From: Tubulanus polymorphus
Lineage: Eukaryota; Nemertea; Palaeonemertea; Tubulaniformes; Tubulanidae
Length of the DNA: 64,000 nucleotides
Reading direction: 5' to 3'
Assembly: GCF_964204645.1 (NCBI RefSeq)
Contig: NC_134026.1
Location: 25,128,650 to 25,192,649 of the forward strand
The notes beneath the pieces are model-generated. The model saw nothing but the letters and a program-made list of their open reading frames with translations, did not search any database and had not been told where the DNA came from. The position numbers and the translations under genes are program-made. Below are positions 24,143-36,408 of this stretch, in pieces. How positions within the stretch are numbered: the first letter of the stretch is position 1; every line of letters starts with the position of its first letter.

Positions 24143-27100
24143 ATGTCAAGCCATTATTGTCGTCTTCTTGAAATGTTCATGCCGTTGGTTGTGATTATGG
24201 CTAAATTAGATGCCATAGGACGCAACAAAGCTATTTATTTATTTCTCATGTTTGTGGATTACCTTGCAAATGTTCACTGTAGTAAGTATATTTTTCATTT
24301 ATTAGTTTTTAGCTCAGCTGTCAAAAATGTCAAGCCAAGTCGGGTAGTAGAGGCTACTGATACTGATAGATTATATTTTTTTCGAATCTACGTAGCTAGA
24401 AAGTGTGGGGAAGGCTTAAATACCATGTACTGTATCAAGCGATTTTCAATGAAAAATTTATGGGCCTAACGTTTTCGGACACTATGCAAGGGCTGGATCC
24501 CATTCATTGACTGACATGAAACTTTCCAAATTTTTTAGGTTCAAGCGGGCCCAGTCGGATGAGCGTTATTCGGAACGAATTTCATTACTATGAGACTGTG
24601 ATACCAGACATATATAACCACCGTCATAGAAGAGATATAAGTCATACGGTAAGTAGTAAGGTTCTCCGAAGCTGTCATTGCCGGTTTTTGATGACAGGCT
24701 ATTAAAATTTATCCTTATTGTTCCTTCTATCTGAGACTAATATCGTGAAATAGGCTGCATTAGATAACGCTGTTTTTTTAATTTTCAGAGTAAATTTCCA
24801 GAAAAAATCAGTATTAGATTCAGTGCCTTTCAAAAAGAATTCGACATACATTTAGAAAAGAATAGAGAACTATTTTCTAATAGTTATATAGAAAAACATT
24901 TTACAAATGAAAATGAAGAAGTTTTATATAAACCAGACAATAATGTAAGTATTCAGCTTTATACTGGTTATATTTCATGTAACAAAATTCCTAGTGTTAT
25001 ACCATGTTCAATGGTTACTGTGCTCAACATTCTAAATAGGAATCCCACTTGAAAGATGAAGGAATAAAGTCTTATAAGTTTCCTTATTCAAAGTTTCGAG
25101 TAGGCCTTCAATAGTTACCTTCAGGAATATTGATGTTGTGAAAAAATTATGAGATAACAATGATAGTAATTCCGGGATTGTATATATCATACTTTTTTTA
25201 CAACATAAGTATTCCTGAAAATAACTATTAGAATAGTCGAAACATTGAATAAACCACTATCTCAAGGAAACTTTTTCGACTTAATTTTTCATTCAAACTG
25301 TTTTACAGCATGGTTACTAACTAAAATACTTGATTACATATTTATTTTTAGACGTTGACCGACCATTGTTATTATCATGGGAAAATACAGGATAAGCCTA
25401 ATTCTGTAGTCGCTTTAAGCACATGCGATGGCGTCAAGTGAGTTGAATTTATTTACATTCGAAATGAAGTGTAGATTACAAAGCTAAGAATGTTTATTAT
25501 TATATGGGGCCATGATTTAGTTCATGGCATTCATTGCTAAAAAGGGAAAACTATTATTACGCATTAAGAAATGAATATTGCGTATGGTATAGGCCTATAG
25601 GACTGTTAAATGTATATTGTTCACTTGTACTTGTAAAAATGTGAATGAAGACTTAGGTAGTAGTGATGCATACCCCTGGTAGATTTCAGTCTTCTAGGAA
25701 TGTTTCAGATTACTTAGATATATCCTCTTTATCGTACTTAGATCTGGTTGTTATAGTACAGTCAGAGATCATGGCGAGTTACTCGCTGTGGTTTAGTAAA
25801 GTTTATTAAGCAACTTACTGAGAAAAAGTGGCCATTGCTGTAGGTCTATTATTGTTTAATAATTATAAATTGACAGGTGTTTGTTTCATAAATCATTTTG
25901 ATCAAGCAGTCTTTAATGATCTCTTATCTGTGAGGTAGTGAGATCTTTGGAAATTTCTTGATAGTGTATTGGTGGCTAGGTTTATGTATATATACAGCAC
26001 TTGGTTGTTTATCTTTCACCTTGGGTTTAAATTACAGCATAACTCAAGAGTAAAGCTAAGTGTATTGAATGGTTTTTGCGATTATACGGACCTTATAGCA
26101 GTTCACACTTTTTCCCATTCACCATAGAAGTAAAGACCTGCTCTCTAAGAATAAATGAGGTCTGAGTCACTATATATCACTGTAAAACAAGTTGTTTGTT
26201 AAGTGTAAACTTGTTTAAGACAGATGTTTACTTTAATAATTTGAAAAAATCTCTACAAATGTTAAGAAATGGAGAGTGATTCATATTGAATTGAATTACC
26301 CGTATTTCGTTGCAATCTATTTTCTCATAAGATATCTACTGATTAACAGTCATATCACATCTGATGTATGACTATAATTTGATGATTCCTGGAAAAGTGT
26401 CGTTACGGCCTCTAACGCTCAGACAATCACAGTATAATTGCCGGTTTTATTATTGGAACTGCTAGTTATACTCATCCATTCCTGTACTTTTATTCGCTGA
26501 CACTTTATAACTATAGCAGCTGATGAGCCTAGTATGTATTCTAAACTATACTGTTATGCAAGGAAGACTATCTGCTGTGAGTTTCAGCCTGTCTGAATGC
26601 TAGCGCTGGGTTTTATTACTTGCTTCGATAAAAATTGAATTTTTACTGCGTATAATTTTTATTTTGTGCCTAGAATGGAACATGTTTCCTTCATAAGATC
26701 TATGACTCATTATGATTTATGGGTTATTTCCTTAAGGTCAATTCGACAAAATCCTGCTCTGAAGCTGACCCCCACATTCAGTTAGCTCTGTGCAATTACT
26801 CTTTCCATGTACCGTACTTGAGACTCCTCTTCAAAGTTGTTTTATTTCATGGATTATGTGGTTGAATCATGTTAGCATTTACACTCCCAACGAATTTGAG
26901 AGCCTAGAAATGCTTAGTACACCAATGACTCAATTCATACTCGTGGCGGAGGCCATATTCTTAAACCATTTGAAATCGTATCGCCCTAAACCACATCGTA
27001 TCCTGTCGATACTACTAGAGATTGTTCATTTGACATACAGCTCAATTTCAGGCGGTTATCGGATATTTTCCGCGGTAGTTTGATTAACGATATCTCCCTC

Positions 27101-30100
27101 AAGAGTAGGCGGATACAAGGTCGTTGAGAGTTAATGAGACTGATTTTAAACAGTAGCTCTATTGTATTTTAATCGGAAGTTGGAAACTGACCTTTTTTAT
27201 CGGACACTTTATATTGTCCAGTTGGGAGTACTAATAATGTTAATGCATGACGATAGCTAACGGCCCATATGTATATGTTGACATTCAAAACTGCTATAAA
27301 AATTACTTGACATTTCTCCTGTGGGATCGATGGTATCACAGTTTGTGTTTTTATGTTCTGCGCTGTGATTTAGGATTGCAACTCCCCGTTTTTAGAAACA
27401 ACGTCATCGCATCAGAAAATAACCTTCCTCTAACTGAAAACTTTTCGCATTTTTATTCCCGTATGTTTCATGTGAGGCTAGGTACAAAGTTCATAGACAA
27501 TTTTTATGCCCAACCAGTAATTCCCAACCACAAACTTGAAGATCTTCAATAAGAACTCTATAAACATTCTCATTGGAGTTGTCAATGAATTTTTACGTTC
27601 CAAATGTTTAGTATAATAGCAATGAAATGTCTAGATCAAATGGTTGATTCCTGGCTTGCTAGGTTCTTGATTCTTTTCCGAAAATCGACTTCAGATTGAA
27701 TTTTGTAAAACCCCTGTTTTCATTATGATACCAATGTGACAAAAATGTGACAAAAAAACACCGTATTTTAGAGAGTAGATACGTATAGAAAATGTCTGTT
27801 ATACTTCAAGTCTGGCGACACATTCTGCTAATTGTCCGCCTGTCATTATCTAACAATCGGCATATTGTGAAATTTCAGTGGTTATATTGATGACGGTAGC
27901 GGCGTTTATTACATTCATCAAGATAGCAATTATTCTTATAATCAAACACATTTCATCTTCCGTCATGAGGATATGAAAAGCGGAGACTGGAAATGTGGTA
28001 AGTTTAACGGGTGTTGATTTCGTGTTAGATACACGTTGAATTATCGTGAGAAATGAACCACAGTTTTCATAGTTCGGCTGCGGCTACAGCTTTGATGATG
28101 CCAACGAAAAGCGAATGATAACGATGCTTTGATGATTGCTTCTGTGGCATGAATATCAAATATTTTTTTAGAGTTTTTATGGATCTGCTGCTAGTATCAA
28201 TATTTGTTTTTTCTTTTTTATCATAATTAAACAATTTTACAAAAGAAAGATTGCAAATTTTACTGGCATCAGTGCAATAACGCCACTGATTAATAGTATT
28301 TTATTTCCTCATCGTGAAATGGTATCGAGATATTTAGGTTGATGAAAGTGTTCTATGAAATCCATTGTTTTTATATCCTGGATAATATCTTCCTGTTAGC
28401 ATTTAAAGCAGGATGAAAATTCGAATTACTCTGCAATATTATCCGACTTTTGTGCAATTTTGTATGAATTATTCACATGATTCTTTAGATAGTCGAATTA
28501 TGCAAATGGAATTCAATGGATAATTTGTAAATCATTCAATTTCAAGCCCAAAATTTGGCGAATTGTGTATGAAATATTTACAAATAACAAGTTTAGTTCC
28601 GGTTTCCATTCAGCTCTTAATCATCCCATATGCTGGAAATACAGTAATTTTTAATACAGATACATTGCCTGATTGAAATTCAGAGCACGGGATAGGTCTT
28701 ACCCACAATCATTTTTAATGTTCGTTCTATGCAATCTTTCAGGTACAGAAGATGCGCATACTTTCATAGACAATATAAATCATCATAAAAGGGTTAGTAT
28801 TAGACATGTGTTTATGTAAAACAATAGGTAATTCACAATGCTACATTAACAGAAGGAGTAAACTAAAAATACTATTATCCATCTACAAAAAGAAGTCTGT
28901 ATTCTGTGCCTTCAATATTAAATCACTACATTATGATCACACTGTAATGTAATATATAATGATCTAGAGTTAATAATCTAGATATGATAATAGAGTTTTT
29001 TTTCTTACTTCTGCAGTTAAAACGCAGTATTCATGGCCCTTACGATGCAAATGCGAAAACACGCTATGTGGAATTATACGTAGTGAATGACAAAAGACAG
29101 GCAAGTTTTGGTAGACAGTGAAAAGTATCATTGATGTACCATATCATTGGTATACCAATGAACGTATAAACTAGGCCTAAACTCTAGTTCATCTGTCCAA
29201 CATGGTATACCATACCCGGTAATTGTATTATTTTAACAACAACTTAATTGTTTTTAATTGTTCACTTGTAAATCATCTCATTGCAGGCCTATAACACGGT
29301 ATATAGGTCTGTAGTCTATTCAGACTGAGGAACATAAGATGTATTTTCCGTTCTAATTTAGTTTGATGCGATGAATAGGGATTTATATGCAACAAGGAGA
29401 AGAGCCCAGGATATAATCAATGTTGTCAATGCTGTAAGTTGAATTTTGAAATAAAAATAGTGGAGTCGTGTAAGATATAAATCACTTGCTGTTATAAATG
29501 CTTATTATTCCAAATGCTTAACCTATTATTATAAATGCTTATTATTAGGATTTTTTTTACTTTTCAGCTCTATCGGCCCTTGAATATGTATATAGCTTTA
29601 GTTGGCGTTGAAACCTGGTCATATTCAGATCGGATTATAGTTTCAACTGTAGCCGAAGACACAATGAATCATTTCCTGGAATATCGAAAACGTCACATCA
29701 ATACAAAACACCGTAATGACAATTCACAGTTATTAACGTAAGGGTTCCGGTGAAATGTCATTTTGAGGCATCACTTTCCACTTCAGATCTTTTGCAAAGT
29801 TTATTCTGAGGATTATTTATTCCACTTGTCAACTCTTTATGTTGTACTTTCAGAGGTTATTCGTTTAAAGATGGTGTTGTTGGAAAAGCAGTGAAAGGCC
29901 CAATTTGTACTTATCAGTATTCAGGAGGTGTTAACGTTGTAATTATATTTTAACGTATTTTCCCTGCCTTTCACTCTTCTAGTATTAATGTTATTAATTC
30001 ATTCAAATCCGATTATGCTCATTTTATCTGTCAGTAGACACCATCCGAAAGTTCTATCTGTCTGAAGAAGTGAATATATTTACTTATTCTAGGACCATCA

Positions 30101-33100
30101 TGGATCTTTAGGCCCTGTCAGTACCACAGTCGCTCACGAGATGGGCCATAATTTTGGTATGGAACATGATACAGGAGCGTGTAAATGTGATGATACACGT
30201 TGTATTATGGCTTCGACTAGCGGGTATGAAAAAACGTCCATCAATGAATATTATTGGATGATTAGAAAACTTGTTGAAATTGATAGTTGCGTCACTCATA
30301 TTCTGAAATTTGTAGCGGAACGAACCCTCGTCACTGGTCATCCTGTTCTAAGCAATACCTCGCCGATGCATTTGAAGTCGGAATGGATTATTGTCTGCGC
30401 AATAAGCCCGAAAAACTTAATGCGCCGCCGTTATGTGGAAATGGATTTGTTGAGGAGGGAGAGCAATGTGATTGTGGAACTGTAGAAGTGAGTATGCTAC
30501 TGTAAGGCATCACAACGCATTCTGAATTGAAAGTCAAGTATTGTATGTGTGTGTTATTTATATTCAGCTCTGTACGAATAACTGCTGTAACGCAACGACA
30601 TGTTTGCTACAACCTCAGGCTCAATGCGCAACAGGTGCTTGCTGCGACAAAAAGACATGCAAGGTAAGTACCGGTGAATTCATTTTCATTCCATTTGACT
30701 AGTATTGTAATTACTTGTACTTATCGTGAAACGAAATTTCCAGTTGATGCCAAGATCAACCGTATGTCGTGAAGTCAATGGCGAATGTGATTTACCAGAA
30801 TATTGCGATGGTAAAGGGGAATATTGTCCTGTTGATGTTTACAAAGCTAATGGTTTGCCCTGCAAGAATGACCTAGCATACTGCTATAATGGCACGTGTC
30901 CAACTCATGATAGTCAGTGTAAGTTGCTGTGGGGAAATACCGGCTCGGTTTCACCTTCGATCTGCTTCTCAAGCCTGAACAAAGAAGGCATTGCTAATGG
31001 CAATTGCGGATTCCATTGGGACAGTGTATCATTTTCAAGATGTGCTACTGAGTAAGTATACAAATATTTTGAACTGAGCACCAGAAGTTTGCACACGTAG
31101 TGATAATGAATTGATAATCTGAATATATTATAGGCTTTTCAAAATATTGTTGTTTTTTAAGGGATGTTATGTGTGGTATGCTTCACTGTGATCATCGTAA
31201 TGAGAAACTGATGTTTTGGAAAAAGACATTTGTGTATTTAATGGGAGATACATTTCTGGGTCGGGGCAGTCGACGCATTGCGTGTAAATATGCGATACTC
31301 GATGTTGGTTTGGATATGCCTGACCCCGGGATGACTCCATCAGGGACGAAGTGCGGTGAAGAGAAGGTAAGCATAGATTAGAATATTAGGGGAATTTTTC
31401 TGATAGTTTGTGACAAAATCTACATTGTCACTCATCTCCTGATATTGTAGTATCTTTAAAGCTCTTAAAATCTATGCTTCCTTTCAGTTGTGTGTCAACC
31501 ATAAATGTCAATCATTTGAAGCGCTGAACTATACAGATTGCCCTTTCAACTGCAGCAATAATGGGGTATGTAGTGTTTAACTAATTTATAGCCAACGGTA
31601 GGCTATTGCATTCACTTTCTGTTATTCTGGATAATTTCATTGCCATGAACATGTTATTTCTGTTCAGGTATGCAATAGTAATCGTCATTGCCACTGTGAT
31701 CCAGGCTATGGTTACCCATACTGTAATGTTGCCGGTGATGGTGGCAGCCAAGACAGCGGACCTGCAGGGCTCGCAGGTAATGTGATGATAATTCTTAATC
31801 TCGATTTAATACCAGTGTCGTAAATTGTTTGTATGATATTCGCATGTTGCGGTTAGGTTAGGTATATATATATATATAAAGTGACAGTAAATCTATTACA
31901 GAAAATGTAACAACAGTTGTACCTAGTACAACTACTCCTGATTTAGATTCAGATGAAGGTAATTGTGGGATGTTATTCACACATGCGCGCACAATATAAC
32001 ATATTCACTATCACATTATTTCCAAGTAATTTTAAACGTGATTTGAATGATATAACATCGAAGCAGTAATAGAATATGCTAATTCATTATCCCTCACAAA
32101 TTGAATGCTTGTTGGGCTTTCATGTTAATACATATTATGATTGATGTACCAGTACATATTGATATAATATGGGTTGCTTCCATCCCTTAATGGCATATAT
32201 ACCTTATTTACACTGAATGTGCCTTCTAACATATCAAAGAAGATAGAGTAGTGTTTCTCTTTGCTAAGAAGTTAAGATATTACATGAACCTAACTCACCG
32301 TATTGGCCAACTCGAATTAATAGATTGACATTTTAGTATTACCTGGTATGATGTACTGTATTTTTCTTTCACTAAAATCTTTCCTTCTTATTGTTTTTAG
32401 GAAGTAAGTCCTTACTTATTGGCATGTTGGTTCTATTTCTCTTGATTCTACCATTGCTCGCTGTGATAAGCTTCTTTGCTTATCGTAATAGAGAAGCATT
32501 GAAACGCTACTGGCAAAACAGATCACAGAAATATTTGTAAGTATCTGAAGGTTGATTTTTGTATAATCCTCACCTGTTTAGAAATTTTGATGCATCCTGC
32601 CTTGTTTCAGATCTACTTCAAACAATAAGCCTTCAGCAAAAGGATCTGTACCGAAGGTCAACTTCAGACCACACCCAAAATCTTCCGGTGGACAGAAACC
32701 TGTACAAAGAACTCAGAGTATGGTTGGAAGAGAAATATCAACTCCAGTACTACAGAGTAGTACTATGGATTATAACAATAAACCTGTAAATTTTAGTCAT
32801 TCAGCACACATTCCAGATATTTCGCGTCCAATGCCAGCTCGTACGGCGCCCCCTCCACCTGGAGGACAAAGAGGACCCAGTCAACAAAGTGGGATAAAGA
32901 ATTCACAGCTTCATAGCGCTAGCTTAAACAGCCGGCCACAAAGACCACCTCCGATCAAGCATCTGCAGGGAGAGGATGCTCCTGCGTATCAAAATATTCC
33001 GAGACCACCACGCAATTTAAAATCGGGGCATATATCTCTAAATCTAGAGAGTTTACCTGAATCTGAACTCAGCCATGACCCTGTAGTTTATCAACCTCCA

Positions 33101-33277
33101 CCACGACCACCGCGAGTGCAATCACTGAACTACAAAAATAACAGTTCACGAGTGAAAGAACTGAGAGAAATGTTTGGTGGGGCAACAGCTGCAAACTATG
33201 AAAATACAGACTTTAATCAAAGACCCAGTATTCCTGCTAAACCCAAAGTACCGGCTAAATATGATTCCACATGTTAA
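24143..33277 (+). CDS. ADAM metalloprotease-disintegrin, meltrin/ADAM9-12-15-19 type, complete, 20 exons
   Basis: Type I membrane sheddase. Exons: 24143–24281, 24539–24648, 24789–24944, 25352–25437, 27879–27997, 28743–28792, 29017–29100, 29362–29433, 29568–29737, 29854–29938, 30093–30223, 30316–30487, 30568–30663, 30744–31051, 31162–31366, 31488–31565, 31668–31776, 31902–31958, 32401–32536, 32611–33277; 1009 aa. Order: signal segment ([16 protein letters not shown]; internal ATGs at 24173, 24179 and 24197 are alternative starts), prodomain with the STCDG Cys-switch-like region, furin site RLKR|S (about 220–224), catalytic domain with intact zinc motif [12 protein letters not shown] (about 372), disintegrin domain ([18 protein letters not shown]-loop GECDLPEYC), cysteine-rich domain, EGF-like [12 protein letters not shown], transmembrane helix (about 746–770), and a roughly 239-aa tail rich in SH3-type proline motifs. 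Intron 7 has a GC donor. The exact ADAM number is unresolved. Confidence 0.93.
25438..27878 (+). other. ADAM intron 4 (2.4 kb)
   Basis: The largest ADAM intron, lying between the Cys-switch exon and the rest of the prodomain. Two open frames of about 100 codons on + (26790–27083, 27247–27552) show no family resemblance and no splice logic; I treat them as chance. One TAGGCCTA octamer at 25590. Confidence 0.6.
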
Positions 33278-36200
33278 GGGCTTAAAGTTAGTTTCCAGAT
33301 TTTCACCCCAAATCTGAAGTAAGATTGTGCTTTTTGCTGGATTTGCATGCATTTTTATGTCGATCCTGTTAATGAGGTTGTACTTTGATCGGGATGTATA
33401 TATAAAAAGTTGCATCTTAATAGCCTTGTATGTGACTGGTACAGATCTAGAATAGGGGCCTTAGTTCTCCAGGGGCTGCTACTCAGAATAAGTGCATTTA
33501 TTTCAACAATAATTAAAACCTCTCTTTTTTTTAAGTGCAAAAAGTTGAATCCAATCAATGTATTTATGCCTGCATGAAGACGATTGAGGGTTGTTTTACA
33601 ATGTGATAGAATTATGCCTAATGTGAGTTAGCTGCAATTGTAGCTATGAAATTAAAGTTGATATTATAATGTATCTGTGGATTGGTCTAGTGCTATAGAC
33701 CTTTCGTTAACTGCAATTGTGTATTTCTTCAATAGACATGCTTTATGAAAAATACCTATCCGTTCTTCTCTACTAAAAAGCCCAATTGAGTGCAATACAT
33801 ATTTCTGAGAATGATTGTTGTAGGTAAACAAAATTGAACAATAACATTATTTTAGTTGTTCTGTCGATACATTGCTTAGCTCTTCCATTTTGTTTTACAC
33901 AACGGCAGCCTGCTTCCTTTTAGATATTCTTTTTTATTTCATTTTACCGGTAATATCTGCAAATTTTAATGCATATTCTACTATACATAATGATATCTTT
34001 CTCAATCATGTGCACTTGTGTTCTGGTATTATTGTTTTTAGCCCACTAAGGATTGTCCTTCCAGCGGACTTTTGCATTCACTTTTCGTCTGACTGTCCGT
34101 AGATGGAATCCAGTTATTTTGGGAATTTTTGCAAGGCGTAGACTTCAATCGATTATCTTGATATTCAGTTTATACAGGTACATGCACCCTAGACACATCT
34201 GCAGCCCAAAAACCTGCTAGATCAGAATCAAAATTGATGACTTTCACTGACAGCCATTATTGTCCACAATTGCGTTGCATCACAAGGCCGACCTACGCCC
34301 GGCTTAAGTAAATCATAACATGTTCTATGATTGCGCGAGTTTCAATGACATAAGTTTCTGTATTCCTAGGGGTCATTGAATAGCGGAATATTGTCAGATT
34401 GCTAAGCATTTCACCAAGTGGACATGGTGATCCTGGTCCCTAGTTTATGTACATATTATATTCTGTTTTTAAGAACAATACCTTATAATTTGATCATAAC
34501 GTTCAATTATTAATACCGGTATTTTATAGTACCATCAATAAAATGATTATTTCTCAGATCTCTCTAAGCTCTATAATCCAATTTGAGTACTTGCTCGATA
34601 CATGTACACATGTATTGATAGTTTTTTCTCATAATTTTGTATGAATTACTAGATCATAATAATCTAGAAAAATATAATAAAGAAGGCGCTGATGTAAAAT
34701 CTGAAAGTTGATAATGATATTGGATATAGCAGGGTTTGGATTTGTGCATTATTTTTCTGTTGACTTTTTAATTAGTTATAGTTTGTTCTGAGTATCGAAT
34801 TTAAAGCATAATATTGTAAATTGTTGTGGAAATGTTTTCCTTCTTCAATCTGCTTATAAAAACAGTATAATTTTCTAGGGAATTATTTTTCAACTGCCGC
34901 CTGGAATACTCATGGTATGATTCACATGAATGTGCATTCTTTCCTGTTCACTTATTTTTTGACAATCATTTTCATATTTTTAAAGATTTGCTGAACGAGA
35001 TTCACTATTTGTTGTTTTACGACTTGTTTACAACTTTTGATTTGTTTATTGATTTGTCTTTCTGTCAATTTGAAATTACCGGGTAGGGTAGTTACCCCAA
35101 ACACTTTTTCATTTGAGGCTCATTTCAAAATAACAACTGGTAATTAGACCTACTAGAATGTAGTACCAGCACTCGTTTTTTCGAAAGTATGATTTGTAAA
35201 ATGATTATTTTTTCAACAGAGATTTGAAAAATTTGTGAATAAATATTAGAACAATGGTATGTCTGTGATTGGTCTCATTTTTGGGCATGATTAGTTTAGT
35301 TTTCACTTGTAAACCATTTATTTTATCGCGTATTATGTTAGGATACAATTGATGGAAACATTGTTACACGATTAGGTTATCAACTATAATAATTTTATGT
35401 CTTTCTAAAATGATAGATCATAGTGATGTTTCGAAATTGTATTGTAGTGTGCATATTTTATAAGATAGAAAATATACTCCGATAATTTACAAATAGCTTT
35501 GTGTTACTATTTTATCTATGTTTTTTTCTTAGAAAGCAGAAACCGATAAGTCCTTGTAAATGTGGATATATATTTTGACCATTCCATATGTAAGTCCGAT
35601 TCCGTGTTTTAGTTTCTATTTTTATGCAAACTCTTCAAGGTCGCGGACCCAGAAATAAATTCAAATTTTAGCGGAGAGAATTTCGGAGTTCGATTCAAAT
35701 ATTGTATTCAAAGTACGTATTTATTCATCTAATGCCTGTCACTAAATGAGATTTGATGACTACCCTAACCAAACTGTAATTTGGACTCGGATTTCAATTT
35801 TTCATCGCGGGTTGTGTCGTCTCTAAAAATAAAATGACATGTCTGTCAAAAAGATTTGGTGCCAACCACGGGCTCGTATCAGAGTTGTAGGTAATGTGAA
35901 AACGATAATCTGTTAATCCAATTGTGGTTTGTGAAAATATCCGATCGTGAAACTAAACCACTGTCAGGTTACTGACTAATGCAATGCAAGCCCGGCCTAG
36001 CTGTGGTGCCAACTGCGAGCCCCCCTGCCTCCATCCTGCAGTTGTGACTCTTGCTGTGAGGTTTCATGACAAGAATTTAGGCCTAGAAAGAGGATGGCCA
36101 CCCACTATTCAAACATTTGAAAAATTCATTCTGAAGTAAATCTTTATCTTGAAAAAATTCATTCTTAAGTAAATCTTTATCTAACCTATGCCTAGTACAT

Positions 36201-36408
36201 AGCCGTTGTTCCCGGTTGTAGGGAACCAGTAACAACGATCGGTATTCAGACTAGCCTATGCCTAGCAATGTGAGGGGGTTTTACAATACATTGTCAAAAT
36301 GTTTTCAATAACCAGAACTGACGCTTTAATTTAAAGAAAGGGTAAGAGCTACATAAGACTTGTATAGATTAGTTATATTCATTTTGTAGACTATGTAATC
36401 TGTGAATC
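33278..36408 (+). other. ADAM 3'UTR and ADAM–haspin intergenic region
   Basis: Stop-rich AT-rich DNA. Candidate polyadenylation signals for ADAM are at 33651 (ATTAAA), 34537 and 35238 (AATAAA). A two-copy tandem repeat of about 33 bp lies at 36125–36182. The haspin promoter must lie near the right end; no TATA box seen. Confidence 0.5.
36125..36182. repeat. Two-copy tandem repeat, unit about 33 bp
   Basis: ATTCATTCTGAAGTAAATC and ATTCATTCTTAAGTAAATC, each followed by TTTATCT, sit back to back and differ at one base over the shared core. A recent local duplication about 230 bp upstream of the haspin ATG. Confidence 0.75.

Noticed and set aside
26790..27552. Two open frames of about 100 codons on + inside ADAM intron 4
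   Set aside because: No family resemblance, no splice signals and ordinary AT-rich intron composition; treated as chance frames.
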